This document shows, in pieces, positions 18,685-26,137 of a stretch of 64,000 bases of DNA. Location: IMG/VR virus record IMGVR_UViG_3300018414_000007, positions 1 to 64,000 of that record. One strand, 5' to 3'. The position numbers were made by a program, and so were the translations under genes. The stretch's first letter is position 1. Each line of letters starts with the position of its first letter. This DNA is from a virus. The notes under the pieces are model-generated. The model worked only from the letters and a program-made list of their open reading frames with translations, searched no databases and was not told the DNA's origin.

Positions 18685-20889
18685 TTAATAATATTGAGGC
18701 TTTCTATTTACAAATAATTGTCTAGTAAAAAAGTTATCAACTTCATCAACATCTAACTGAGGTTCTTCTACTTGGATCTTGTGCATTTCCAAATCTTGCA
18801 TCATTACAAGCATAAAAGCAATGACTCTATCAAAGTTACCATCTTTATTATAACCTATTAATTCTTTTAATAGAGGTATACTAGGTATCTTAGTTAATTG
18901 TAATTTCCCTGGTTCTAATTCAGTCTTTAACCAATCTCTAGTCATAATCTCTATAGCATCTTTTATTTGGTTAGTCATGTGAGTACCAAATACTCTATCT
19001 ACTTTAGTATTAGGAGATATAGACTTTATAATAGCAGGTTGTCTACAAAGTAAATGTAAACTATTCTTTGTTTCAAAATAAGCTTTAATTCCTGGAGTTT
19101 GATTTTCATACAATGCTTGTGCATTATAATACTCTAGTAATCTTCTACACTGTTCATAGAAATCACTAGCAAATTCTGGTCTACCAGTGTATTCAGCTAC
19201 AAGTGTATGATAAGTTTGGTCTGCATTAACAAATCTTTTATATATCATTATAGAACCCATAGAAGAAGAGCTATCAGCTTGATCTTGGTCTATACTATCT
19301 ATACCAGCTATATATGTACCATATTGAGGATTCTCAATAGGTTGTTCCCATATTACTACAGCTCCTCTAGGATCTTTAGAATACTTAGTAGGATAGTCAC
19401 AAGGAGTTAAATCATGGTCTACTTTAAACATAGCTTTACCATTTTCATCTCTTTGCATCCAACCAGTAGCACCTAATTCTTTTAATCTTCTATTAGATTC
19501 TATATTAGCTAGATGTTCTTTTAGTTCAGCTGTAGGGAATATATTACCTTGTTGTACTAAAAATGCTTCAGATGGAACTACTGGTCTATTCTGTAACTCA
19601 TCATATAGAGGTTGTTTACTTCTACCATTAGCTAGTTTAACTCTTTCATTCTCTAAGAACTTTCTAGCTTGAACTTCATCAGTAACTCCTTCATCATTCT
19701 TAAACTGATTAAGAGTTTTCCAAGCAGGTACAAAATAACCTATCTTACCTTTGTTTTCATACTCATCTTCAAATACTAAACAATCATAAGGTTCAGGATG
19801 GTAGAACACTTCTTTAACAGCTTCAGTACTACCTCCAGCCATATCACCACCTGTACCAAACATCCATATAGTACCAAACTTTTCTGAACCATTCATAGTA
19901 CATTCTTTTAATTGACCTAGAGCTAATAAGAGATTACCCATAAAACCAATCTCTTCTAAAGCTACAAATCCTGGTCTTGTTCCATTGGCAGCCATAGGAT
20001 TGTCTGCAAATGACCTATGATGAATCATAGACTTCGACCCTTTCTTTACCCAGTTATTACCTATCTTTTGATCATACTCAGCTACAACAGTTTTACCAGA
20101 TTCCCAAGAGCCTGAGAATTTCTTTAAGAAAGGAGCAGGATAATATCTATCACCTAACTCCATTCCACCAGTAAGATTCTCTAGTCCTAGTCTAACTTTC
20201 TTAAGTAAACCAGAACTATATTTAGTATCAATAGCTCCTACTAGAGTTTCACTCTTAGCTTCTTTTAAATCACTATAAGAGAATACTCCATCATGTAAGA
20301 AGTTCCAAGCTATAAGATTAGCTGCAAAGAAAGATTTACCACCACCTCTAGCTTCTATATCAACAACATTCTTAGCATTGTTATACATAAGAGGTCTACC
20401 AAGATCTTCTTTATGATTCCATCTTAAGTAGTCTCTAGCTTCAACATAATTAACTGGAACATATCTTTTAGGTAAACTACGAGCTTCTCCTAATCTAATA
20501 TCATCCCAAGGTTCTATCTGAATTTGTTTACATTCAAACTCATCATAGAATAACATTGTATCTTTTAATGACCTATCACAAGTATTGTAATGGTCATATT
20601 CAAAACCAGAGAAACCTCTAGCTTCCATAAAAAGATATCCTTTCTCCCATTCTAAATCTCTGAGGAAAGGATGATCTATTACCTTATTTTTACTATTCTT
20701 AGTTTTATTTAATTCTATCTTCCAATGGTTAATGTATTGATATACAGGTCCAGGCATATACTTACCACCAGACCAATAACCTTCAATACATCTCCTTCTC
20801 TCCTCTTTCCAGAAAGTTCTATAGTCTAAACTGAGAGGATTTAACTTCTCAATCTTTTGTTTGAAATTAGAATTAGATACATAACTCAT
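18685..20889 (-). CDS. terL: terminase large subunit
   Basis: 734 residues. Near the N-terminus the crAss-like signature RRRCIEGYWSGGKYMPG is followed by YINHWKIEL. The ATPase has Walker A in IEARGGGKSFFA (about residue 185) and Walker B in FVALEEIGFMGN (about 310). The nuclease domain starts at TYIAGIDSIDQDQADSSSS (about 540) with later acidic and helical parts. It packages DNA into the prohead through the portal. It directly follows (one-base overlap) a 66-residue gene and is itself followed by the portal promoter. Confidence 0.9.
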   Translation of the reverse strand: MSYVSNSNFKQKIEKLNPLSLDYRTFWKEERRRCIEGYWSGGKYMPGPVYQYINHWKIELNKTKNSKNKVIDHPFLRDLEWEKGYLFMEARGFSGFEYDHYNTCDRSLKDTMLFYDEFECKQIQIEPWDDIRLGEARSLPKRYVPVNYVEARDYLRWNHKEDLGRPLMYNNAKNVVDIEARGGGKSFFAANLIAWNFLHDGVFSYSDLKEAKSETLVGAIDTKYSSGLLKKVRLGLENLTGGMELGDRYYPAPFLKKFSGSWESGKTVVAEYDQKIGNNWVKKGSKSMIHHRSFADNPMAANGTRPGFVALEEIGFMGNLLLALGQLKECTMNGSEKFGTIWMFGTGGDMAGGSTEAVKEVFYHPEPYDCLVFEDEYENKGKIGYFVPAWKTLNQFKNDEGVTDEVQARKFLENERVKLANGRSKQPLYDELQNRPVVPSEAFLVQQGNIFPTAELKEHLANIESNRRLKELGATGWMQRDENGKAMFKVDHDLTPCDYPTKYSKDPRGAVVIWEQPIENPQYGTYIAGIDSIDQDQADSSSSMGSIMIYKRFVNADQTYHTLVAEYTGRPEFASDFYEQCRRLLEYYNAQALYENQTPGIKAYFETKNSLHLLCRQPAIIKSISPNTKVDRVFGTHMTNQIKDAIEIMTRDWLKTELEPGKLQLTKIPSIPLLKELIGYNKDGNFDRVIAFMLVMMQDLEMHKIQVEEPQLDVDEVDNFFTRQLFVNRKPQYY

Positions 20890-21089
20890 TACTGTTTAAA
20901 ATAACCTGATGGTACATGGAGTGTTGTGACTATTTCTATATTACTATCATCTTCTTTATAGTACATACTAAGGTCTCCTTTTTCAGTATCATCTATAAAC
21001 TCTGTTTTAAAATTAGTAGGCATCTTATAATTAATATCTTCCTTTATAATTTGTACAAAGTCTTCTGGTAATTTTAGTTCTTTTTCCAT
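20889..21089 (-). CDS. small acidic protein before TerL
   Basis: 66 residues from the ATG at 21089 (MEKELKLPEDFVQIIKED). A longer frame from 21143 exists but would overlap the upstream gene by over 50 bases, and the internal ATG fits the spacing better. The protein is short, acidic, with an end ETVTT-like strand (EIVTTLHVPSGYF). It overlaps the TerL start by one base. Function unknown; it is not obviously a small terminase subunit. Confidence 0.6.
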   Translation of the reverse strand: MEKELKLPEDFVQIIKEDINYKMPTNFKTEFIDDTEKGDLSMYYKEDDSNIEIVTTLHVPSGYFKQ

Positions 21090-21090
21090 A

Positions 21091-21621
21091 TTATATATCT
21101 TCACTATCTGCAAGTGACAACTCATGTCCACCTTTAGTTGCACCTACATTCTTTTCTTTACTTAATTCTTCTTGTATAATTTTAAATGTCTTAAATATCT
21201 TTTCAGTACCTACAGACATTTTATCTATCTTATCAAAGTTATCTAAATCATATTCAGTATCTCTGAGGAACTTAGTTCTTTTATCTAGAGTTTCTAACCA
21301 CTGTCTTAAGTGTCTTTTAGCTGGAGTATCTACAAGTTTCATAATCATTTCTATAGCAGGATTAATCATCTTAAGATTCTTATTATAGAAATCTTTATCT
21401 TTAAGATAATCTTTACCTACTATAGAAACTCTTTCTTCTAGTTCTAAATTATAGAATCTAGAATCTAAATCAAAGCAAGCTACTATAAACCACATAACAT
21501 CAGATGACTTAGTTTTAAACTCTTTCTGTATAGTCTTAAACTCTTCAATCTTTTTAAACTCTGGATACATTTCCCAGAAGTTATACTCAGGATCTATAAT
21601 ATTAAATACTTTGTCTGTCAT
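21091..21621 (-). CDS. conserved helical protein before TerL
   Basis: 176 residues, largely alpha-helical: FWEMYPEFKKIEEFKTIQKE, then SDVMWFIVACFDLDSRFYN, then AKRHLRQWLETLDKRTKFLRD. The second helix pattern and the place between an IHF-like gene and TerL are features I associate with a conserved crAss-like gene. A small-terminase or packaging-accessory role is possible from position. No HTH is evident. It overlaps the IHF-like gene by 20 bases. Confidence 0.6.
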   Translation of the reverse strand: MTDKVFNIIDPEYNFWEMYPEFKKIEEFKTIQKEFKTKSSDVMWFIVACFDLDSRFYNLELEERVSIVGKDYLKDKDFYNKNLKMINPAIEMIMKLVDTPAKRHLRQWLETLDKRTKFLRDTEYDLDNFDKIDKMSVGTEKIFKTFKIIQEELSKEKNVGATKGGHELSLADSEDI

Positions 21622-21817
21622 TCTTATTCTTTATGTAGTTTTCAACTCTTCTAGGTTTGACACCAAATACACCTAAATGATGTAATCTAATTGCTTGAAA
21701 TTCTCCTTGCTCCATAGTATCTCTAACAAATTCAAATTGAGATCTAATCACCCTTTCAATTACTTCTTCATCTAGATTATATTTACTCGCTAGAACTGTT
21801 AGTATCTTCTGATTCAT
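21602..21817 (-). CDS. IHF/HU-like DNA-binding protein
   Basis: 71 residues: MNQKILTVLASKYNLDEEVIERVIRSQ then FVRDTMEQGEFQAIRLHHLGVFGVKPRRVENY (key residues given in part). The helix-helix start and the G-x-x-x-x-(I/V)-R-L-x-x-L-G-x-F-x-V-K core match the N-terminal half of the HU/IHF fold seen in crAss-like phages, which encode short IHF-type proteins. The long DNA-binding beta arms of HU are absent. Probably bends phage DNA for transcription or packaging. It overlaps both neighbours. Confidence 0.7.
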   Translation of the reverse strand: MNQKILTVLASKYNLDEEVIERVIRSQFEFVRDTMEQGEFQAIRLHHLGVFGVKPRRVENYIKNKNDRQSI

Positions 21818-22088
21818 TTTGATGTCTTTTAATATAATCTTTTAAATCAGTAAATGAAGTCTCTCCAATATGACTAATCATAAATGTAACTCTATTACCT
21901 TCTGAATCTACACAACTCTTCCAGATTCTTTTATAATCTATTCCTTTAGTAATTGCACTATATCCTAAGTATAAGTAATCTGTTTTACTTAATGGATAAA
22001 TAAGTGTATCATATTTTTTAGCATAAGGAGATTTCTTTTTTGCTGGTTTAAATCCAATGCTAATTATTTGTTCTCTTGTAATGGACAT
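21783..22088 (-). CDS. small unknown protein
   Basis: 101 residues beginning MSITREQIISIGFKPAKKKS, a compact alpha/beta protein with TLIYPLSKTDYLYLGYSA and GNRVTFMISHIGETSF. The start pattern T-R-E-Q-I--IGF is common in small phage proteins of Bacteroidetes that have no known role. Its 3' end overlaps the IHF-like start by 35 bases, so translation of the two is probably coupled. Confidence 0.55.
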   Translation of the reverse strand: MSITREQIISIGFKPAKKKSPYAKKYDTLIYPLSKTDYLYLGYSAITKGIDYKRIWKSCVDSEGNRVTFMISHIGETSFTDLKDYIKRHQNESEDTNSSSE

Positions 22089-22089
22089 A

Positions 22090-22290
22090 TTAATCCTTTA
22101 ATTTAATTCTAAGTTTTAATGTATATTTATTATTCTTAACTATAATTTCTTTATCTAGAAACTCATAAGCATCTTCTCTATCTAGATAATTAGTAAGAGT
22201 CTTAATCATAGTATTCTCTCTATCAAATAACTCATCAAGTGAATTGTAACTAATTGTTATTATTTTTATATATTCTTTTGTATCTTCCAT
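22090..22290 (-). CDS. small unknown protein
   Basis: 66 residues, MEDTKEYIKIITISYNSLDE, with a helix LFDRENTMIKTLTNYLDRED and a C-terminal strand IIVKNNKYTLKLRIKL. No motif. It lies in the tightly packed series of small genes upstream of TerL, with single-base gaps on either side. Confidence 0.55.
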   Translation of the reverse strand: MEDTKEYIKIITISYNSLDELFDRENTMIKTLTNYLDREDAYEFLDKEIIVKNNKYTLKLRIKLKD

Positions 22291-22292
22291 TA

Positions 22293-22682
22293 TTAATCTT
22301 GTATTGTAAATTTAAATTCATTAATATACTCTGTACCTACCTCTGGTATCTGTACAAATAATCTAGGATTAATTGTAAGAGCTCTTACATTATCATCTGT
22401 TTCTCTTTTAACAAATACACCTTTATCTGTTAAAGATTTGATGTAGTTATTTAAATTATAGATAGAAATGCCCAATGCCTCTGCTATGATTTTACGGTTA
22501 GCAGAGGAGAAGGTAATAGCTTCTTGTTGATTGGGTGTCAACTCATTGGGAAGACTAGCTAGTGTATTTGTGAAGTGCACTAAGATTGCTAGTTCTTGTT
22601 TGGATAGATTGAGTATAAAGTTTATTGATTTGTAGAAATTTGTATAAAAATCTTTTCTACTAATTGTTTTTTTAAATATCAT
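22293..22682 (-). CDS. winged-helix-like regulator
   Basis: 129 residues. LSKQELAILVHFTNTLASLP is followed by ANRKIIAEALGISIYNLNNY and IKSLTDKGVFVKRETDDNVR: a helix, then a helix-turn-helix (AEALGIS-YNLNNYIKSL), then a wing with LTINPRLF. This is the arrangement of winged-helix DNA-binding proteins used by phages as transcription or replication initiators. It is the first gene after the tRNA-Met in transcription order. It may control the late block, which is inference. Confidence 0.6.
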   Translation of the reverse strand: MIFKKTISRKDFYTNFYKSINFILNLSKQELAILVHFTNTLASLPNELTPNQQEAITFSSANRKIIAEALGISIYNLNNYIKSLTDKGVFVKRETDDNVRALTINPRLFVQIPEVGTEYINEFKFTIQD

Positions 22683-22700
22683 ATTTATATTTTAACTTTG

Positions 22701-22774
22701 TAGCGGGAGTTTGACTCGAACAAACAATACTTAGGATAATGAAACCTACCAGCCTACCCAGGCTTGTTCCCGCA
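22701..22774 (-). tRNA. tRNA with CAU anticodon (Met)
   Basis: On the minus strand: acceptor GCGGGA / TCCCGC, D-arm AGCC-TGGGTA-GGCT, anticodon stem TAGG / CCTA around a loop with T-CAT-T, and T-arm GTTTG-TTCGAGT-CAAAC. The outermost pair (1-72) is U-U, so the acceptor has 6 good pairs. Position 37 is U, which is unusual. CAU could be elongator or initiator Met, or Ile decoding AUA after lysidine change. No CCA is encoded. Confidence 0.75.
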
Positions 22775-22781
22775 ATATTTA

Positions 22782-22836
22782 AAGTAAGCTCCTGCTCCTG
22801 GATAAAGGAATTAAGCAGTATTTGCTGCACTTACTT
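22782..22836 (-). ncRNA. structured element next to tRNA-Met
   Basis: On the minus strand AAGTAAG pairs with CTTACTT over 55 bases (7 bp). Inside are two hairpins: GCAG-CAAATA-CTGC and TCCT-TTATCC-AGGA. The shape is that of a tRNA lacking its T-arm, directly upstream of the tRNA. It may be a tRNA relic or a processing element. No promoter was found. Confidence 0.35.
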
Positions 22837-22843
22837 ATTAATT

Positions 22844-22936
22844 TTATTTATCTTTCTTTAGACCTGTGTATAATGCTAGTATAAATAAACCTCCACCTAC
22901 TCCAACAAATACACACAGTTCTAAAAGATGTTCCAT
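22844..22936 (-). CDS. 30-aa membrane peptide
   Basis: ATG at 22936 to TAA at 22844: MEHLLELCVFVGVGGGLFIL then ALYTGLKKDK. One hydrophobic helix with a GVGGG turn and a positive C-terminus, so it probably spans the membrane with the C-terminus inside. Its start overlaps the stop of the upstream 93-residue gene by one base, which supports it being real. Function unknown; a lysis or superinfection-type microprotein is possible. Confidence 0.5.
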   Translation of the reverse strand: MEHLLELCVFVGVGGGLFILALYTGLKKDK

Positions 22937-23217
22937 TACAAATTTTCTATTAGTTCAATTAATTTCTTTTCAGCTCTTTCTCTAGCTTTATCCATTAAAA
23001 TTGGAACTTGGGTATTACCTAAGAATTTTTTCTTCCCAATATTAATTGGATCTGATTCATATTCTGGCATAAGTATCATTGTACCTAATGCTTTAACTAC
23101 TGCTTCAACTTCTTGTGGAGATGAGTGTCTTATATAATTTGATGGTACTGTTCCTTGGTATACACCACTAAATGAATCACTTTTCATACTTTCTATTGCT
23201 ATTTCTTTTCCTGCCAT
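22936..23217 (-). CDS. small unknown protein
   Basis: 93 residues beginning MAGKEIAIESMKSDSFSGVY. It has SSPQEVEAVVKALGTMILMPE and a basic helical end, LMDKARERAEKKLIELIENL. No enzyme motif. It lies between a putative TTG-started microgene and the 30-residue membrane peptide, overlapping both, in the run from lysozyme toward the packaging genes. Confidence 0.5.
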   Translation of the reverse strand: MAGKEIAIESMKSDSFSGVYQGTVPSNYIRHSSPQEVEAVVKALGTMILMPEYESDPINIGKKKFLGNTQVPILMDKARERAEKKLIELIENL

Positions 23218-23306
23218 AATTCTTCTTTTAAATCTTCTAAGAATTTCTTCTTAGCTTTTTCTGTTTTTAATTCTAAATATATATCTAATTCTTTATCTTT
23301 AAGCAA
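23199..23306 (-). CDS. 35-aa charged peptide, TTG start
   Basis: Frame from TTG at 23306 to TAG at 23199: MLKDKELDIYLELKTEKAKK then KFLEDLKEELWQEKK. It fills the only gap between the nuclease gene and the next gene and overlaps both. Composition is a single amphipathic helix. The TTG start is the only in-frame start of the usual kinds. Weakly supported. Confidence 0.35.
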   Translation of the reverse strand: MLKDKELDIYLELKTEKAKKKFLEDLKEELWQEKK

Positions 23307-23880
23307 TCTCTTTGAGTGGTAAACCACTTTGTTTTCTAACTTCATCTACTGTTACTAAGTACTGAATGTACTTCTTTTTATTTACATCTGCTGTATTAGG
23401 CATTAAATAAGCTTGTATAATATCATTACCAAACTTAATTACTTTCCAACAGAATGTAGGTATAACAAACTTACTCTCTATTAATCCTTGATTACCAAAA
23501 CTACCACACCATACTTCTACTTGTTTATCTTCTAATGCTAGAGCTCTAGTATCTTCTTCTAAAGCTTTCCAAGTAATCCTATTTAAGTGAGGATGTTGAG
23601 GAGCCATATTAGTATAATAGAAAGATTCATCTTCGTCTTCTTTATTATCTTCACTATCCTTTGCAGGACAATTATGACCTCTATCCCATTCACTACTATT
23701 CCATACTTGATCTACTTCTTGTAGTTCTGGATCAGCTTTAAAGTCATCTGCTCTTTCTACACTTGTAGAACCAGGAGTTAGCTCTTCTTTAGTTTCTATC
23801 CAATGTACTAATATAGGATAATGCAGATCAGTATCATAGTTAGTAGTATAATGATTATGTTGTATTATTACTATTCCCAT
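23299..23880 (-). CDS. DNA/RNA non-specific endonuclease (NUC family)
   Basis: 193 residues. The family motif appears as DRGHNCPAKDS (catalytic His in DRGH), followed by YYTNMAPQHPHLNRITWKAL with the metal-binding Asn and the downstream W/E, then a beta core (VWCGSFGNQG). There is no signal peptide, so the enzyme would act in the infected cell or on the virion. It cuts DNA or RNA with a Mg ion. It overlaps the lysozyme gene region and could degrade host DNA or help release. The specific target is not known. Confidence 0.8.
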   Translation of the reverse strand: MGIVIIQHNHYTTNYDTDLHYPILVHWIETKEELTPGSTSVERADDFKADPELQEVDQVWNSSEWDRGHNCPAKDSEDNKEDEDESFYYTNMAPQHPHLNRITWKALEEDTRALALEDKQVEVWCGSFGNQGLIESKFVIPTFCWKVIKFGNDIIQAYLMPNTADVNKKKYIQYLVTVDEVRKQSGLPLKEIA

Positions 23881-23881
23881 A

Positions 23882-24505
23882 TTATAATTTACTTAAGTCT
23901 GTACCATTAAAATAATCTAAATCAAACTCACCACCTATTTCTTTACCATCAATAGTACCATACTGACTATACTGCCAGAAATCCCATTTAGAATAACCTT
24001 TAGGTAATCCAGGTTCAGTCTTTTGATAAGAAGCTAACCATAGATAGTTATTAGGCCAAGCCATATTATTTAGATACTCAGCAAAGAAGTTTTTATAACT
24101 ATAGATAACTACTTTCCTTTTTGTTGCTGCTTGTACTAAATCTATCCATTCATCTATTAATTGGATGAATCCTTGTTTATTTTTAGTTATTTCAATATTT
24201 AAATCTGCTGGTACTTGATCTTCTACATCTAGCATAGGAGGAAGTACATTTGGTTTAGAGAAATCAATATCTAAACTTAAGAAGTTATCAGCTTGAGATT
24301 TAGCATCTGCATTAACTGTTAAGAAGTGATAAGCTCCTCTATATATATCTTTAGTCTTTAAGTATTGCCAATAAGTATTAAACTTAGGATCTCTAAAACC
24401 ATTTCCTTGTGTAGCTTTACAATAGACAAACTTAATGTTTGGATCCAGCTTAGTAAAGTCTACTGTATTATTGTGACTAATGTCTATTCCTTTTATATAA
24501 CTCAT
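23882..24505 (-). CDS. GH25 lysozyme (endolysin)
   Basis: 207 residues. GH25 signatures: GIDISHNNTVDF at the start, FVYCKATQGNGF, AYHFLTVN, LPPMLDVEDQVP (catalytic Asp/Glu in DVED) and WLASYQKTEPGLP with WDFWQYSQYG near the end. It hydrolyses the beta-1,4 bond between N-acetylmuramic acid and N-acetylglucosamine. No signal peptide, so export needs the holin. The lysis set is split: holin and spanin-like genes lie about 21 kb away at 1.4-2.3 kb. Confidence 0.85.
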   Translation of the reverse strand: MSYIKGIDISHNNTVDFTKLDPNIKFVYCKATQGNGFRDPKFNTYWQYLKTKDIYRGAYHFLTVNADAKSQADNFLSLDIDFSKPNVLPPMLDVEDQVPADLNIEITKNKQGFIQLIDEWIDLVQAATKRKVVIYSYKNFFAEYLNNMAWPNNYLWLASYQKTEPGLPKGYSKWDFWQYSQYGTIDGKEIGGEFDLDYFNGTDLSKL

Positions 24506-24506
24506 A

Positions 24507-24683
24507 TTACTCTTTTATTCCATATTTTTCTTCTGCAATCTTTTTAAATCTTTCTACTAACTCTGTATCAGTAGGATTTAAACTCTCTTGCTTCTTTAGT
24601 ATCTCTTGCATATAAGCTAGAGCTCTACCATTACTCCTTAACTGACTTTTACCTCTAGTCTTTCCAAATAAATTTCTACTCAC
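24507..24683 (-). CDS. 58-aa basic protein, GTG start
   Basis: GTG at 24683 directly follows the stop of the 68-residue gene; TAA at 24507. Sequence begins MSRNLFGKTRGKSQLRSNGR, followed by LAYMQEILKKQ and a helical end (LVERFKKIAEEKYGIKE). The first 20 residues are very basic and likely bind nucleic acid. It sits one base before the lysozyme gene. No family recognised. Confidence 0.6.
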   Translation of the reverse strand: MSRNLFGKTRGKSQLRSNGRALAYMQEILKKQESLNPTDTELVERFKKIAEEKYGIKE

Positions 24684-24890
24684 CTAATTAATTATAAAAT
24701 CTTTATATCTTTTTCTAACTATATCTGAAGCTTTCTTTTCAGACATCTTAGAAGCATTCATTAAATCTATTACCTCATTATCATAACTCTGATAGATTCC
24801 TAGAAGTTGATTAATAATAATATTCATATCATAATCATTTATAGGAAGATTCTCATTCTTCATAACAAGATAGAATCCATCTTGAATCAT
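24684..24890 (-). CDS. small unknown protein
   Basis: 68 residues: MIQDGFYLVMKNENLPINDY, then a helical region NIIINQLLGIYQSYDN and SKMSEKKASDIVRKRYKDF. Overlaps the ParB-like gene by one base. It may form a pair with that protein; no motif is recognised. Confidence 0.55.
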   Translation of the reverse strand: MIQDGFYLVMKNENLPINDYDMNIIINQLLGIYQSYDNEVIDLMNASKMSEKKASDIVRKRYKDFIIN

Positions 24891-25267
24891 TATACTAGTC
24901 TACAAGGTATATCCAAATCTTCACTAAGGTAATAAGCAGCACATACTCTATGATATCCATCTGCAATAATTAAAGTATCATTAGAACCTCTTACTAACAG
25001 TACTGGTGATAACTTCTTACCTTTATTTACCTTCTTTATATTCTCTTTAACATGTTGATTAGAACTAGGTAGCAATTCTAGCTTACTAGCTCTTAGTATA
25101 TCTTTAGCTTTCTTCTTTATAGTTCTAGTAGTCTTAAGATACTCAACAATTACATCTACAACTTCAGATTCTTTAATTAACTCTAAATAATCTGCAGCAG
25201 CAGGATAATCATGTTCCTCTGGGTCTTTTAACCAAATACTTTTATTCCTTTTTAATTCCTTTGACAT
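24890..25267 (-). CDS. ParB-like nuclease-domain protein
   Basis: 125 residues. The C-terminal half contains LSPVLLVRGSNDTLIIADGY followed by HRVCAAYYL, the core G-x-H-R-x-x-A pattern of ParB/Srx-type domains. The N-terminal half is helical and basic (KTTRTIKKKAKDILRA). Stand-alone ParB-like domains in phages bind DNA or act as small nucleases or NTPases. There is no ParA partner nearby, so partition is unlikely. Which of these roles applies is unknown. Confidence 0.65.
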   Translation of the reverse strand: MSKELKRNKSIWLKDPEEHDYPAAADYLELIKESEVVDVIVEYLKTTRTIKKKAKDILRASKLELLPSSNQHVKENIKKVNKGKKLSPVLLVRGSNDTLIIADGYHRVCAAYYLSEDLDIPCRLV

Positions 25268-25400
25268 CTAATAATCTTTTTAAAAAATCTATCAACATAG
25301 ATCTTTCTATTTCCATTCTAGGAGATATATTACTATCACTAATAACAATATATTCTTTTTCTAGAATAACTTTATCATCTATACTTAATTTAATAATCAT
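25242..25400 (-). CDS. small unknown protein
   Basis: 52 residues from the ATG at 25400 (MIIKLSIDDKVILEKEYIVI). A frame from 25439 is open but would begin inside the structured RNA leader, so the inner start is preferred. An acidic, strand-rich start is followed by a helix LIDFLKRLLDVKG. It is the first gene after the leader RNA and overlaps the ParB-like gene by 26 bases. Confidence 0.5.
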   Translation of the reverse strand: MIIKLSIDDKVILEKEYIVISDSNISPRMEIERSMLIDFLKRLLDVKGIKKE

Positions 25401-25409
25401 AATATTAAT

Positions 25410-25560
25410 AATAGAGAGGTTTCCCCATTTATAGGACAACCTTGGCTTAACTAGTCTTAGAAGCAGTCATACCTCTCAAAACCCATAATGATTGGGGCAT
25501 CTCTATCAACCTTTTAGCCTTATTCCAATCCAACTAATCCTAGTTAAGTTGCTCTTTATA
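25410..25560 (-). ncRNA. structured leader RNA after a strong promoter
   Basis: On the minus strand this 150-base gap begins about 7 bases past a consensus promoter. CTTAACTAG (25548-25540) pairs with CTAGTTAAG (25454-25446), 9 bp, closing a loop of about 85 bases. Inside, CCCAATCATTATGGG forms a hairpin and GAGAGG can pair with CCTCTC beyond the closing stem, suggesting a pseudoknot. It ends just before the ATG at 25400. A regulatory leader or stand-alone RNA is likely. Confidence 0.5.
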
Positions 25561-25566
25561 TAAGTA

Positions 25567-25598
25567 CAAATGTAAGTAAAATAAATGACAATTCCAAA
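25567..25598 (-). promoter_or_regulatory. Bacteroidetes-type promoter (leader RNA)
   Basis: On the minus strand TTTG (25598-25595), exactly 20 bases, TACATTTG (25574-25567). It lies right after the 125-residue gene and faces the structured leader RNA and the ParB-like operon. Confidence 0.75.
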
Positions 25599-25599
25599 T

Positions 25600-25977
25600 T
25601 TATTTTATTATATTTTTATTATATTCTAATAGAACTGTTTTATCTATTATATTAATCATCCAGTCTAATAACTCAAATGGTTCTACACATTCTTCTATAA
25701 ATAAAACTCTAGGCAGTATACCATTTAATCTATCTTCTTTCCACATTTTAATATGAAGATTAATACTACCCTTTGTTTTTAAAAGTGTTCTTAGTAAATT
25801 AGGATGTTTAGTAGGCTTTAACTTTCCTTGTGAATCAAATAAAAAGAAAGCCTTTTTACCATCTATTCCTTTAGTATCATACTCTATATCTCTATCTAAT
25901 CTACCATCAAAATCAAATGTGTGTCTAAACTTTAAATACCAATTAAAGTCTCTATTGAAGTTATCACTATACTTCAT
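25600..25977 (-). CDS. unknown protein at the strand switch
   Basis: 125 residues: MKYSDNFNRDFNWYLKFRHT, with FDFDGRLDRDIEYDTKGIDG, then a helical basic part and WMINIIDKTVLLEYNKNI. No motif identified. It is the first gene of the leftward (minus) half and is preceded by a 128-base leader and a consensus promoter, so it may be expressed early. Function unknown. Confidence 0.55.
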   Translation of the reverse strand: MKYSDNFNRDFNWYLKFRHTFDFDGRLDRDIEYDTKGIDGKKAFFLFDSQGKLKPTKHPNLLRTLLKTKGSINLHIKMWKEDRLNGILPRVLFIEECVEPFELLDWMINIIDKTVLLEYNKNIIK

Positions 25978-26044
25978 AAAAAATTTTAAAAATTTTAAAA
26001 AAATGTTTGTGGTTAATCTTTATATCTACCCTATTATCATTACC

Positions 26045-26093
26045 CCATCCTAACATTTGACCTGATTATACCGGGTTGTTTCTTATTAGGTGG
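26045..26093 (-). ncRNA. folded leader of the first leftward gene
   Basis: In the leftward transcript CCACCTAA (26093-26086) can pair with TTAGGATGG (26053-26045) with a small bulge, and ACC-GGT pairs lie inside (ACCCGGTATAATCAGGT). The paired region lies between the promoter at 26106-26137 and the start codon at 25977. Pairing only; no known RNA class recognised. Confidence 0.35.
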
Positions 26094-26105
26094 AAGTGAT
26101 TTCTG

Positions 26106-26137
26106 CAAATATAAGAATTCTTTTTTACAATTGCAAA
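26106..26137 (-). promoter_or_regulatory. Bacteroidetes-type promoter facing left
   Basis: On the minus strand TTTG (26137-26134), exactly 20 bases, TATATTTG (26113-26106). It lies at the divergence point of the two gene arms and would start the leftward transcript near 26100. No equally good rightward promoter was found in the same gap. Confidence 0.75.

Noticed and set aside
22701-22774. UCA suppressor tRNA (opal)
   Set aside because: Shifting the loop by one base gives UCA but destroys the anticodon stem; TGA is also used as a normal stop here.
24890-25267. Plasmid-like partition system
   Set aside because: Only a ParB-like domain is present; there is no ParA ATPase nearby and no repeated parS-like sites were seen.
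25400-26136. CRISPR array or direct-repeat cluster
   Set aside because: Repeated short words are A/T-rich leaders and hairpins without regular spacer-repeat lengths.
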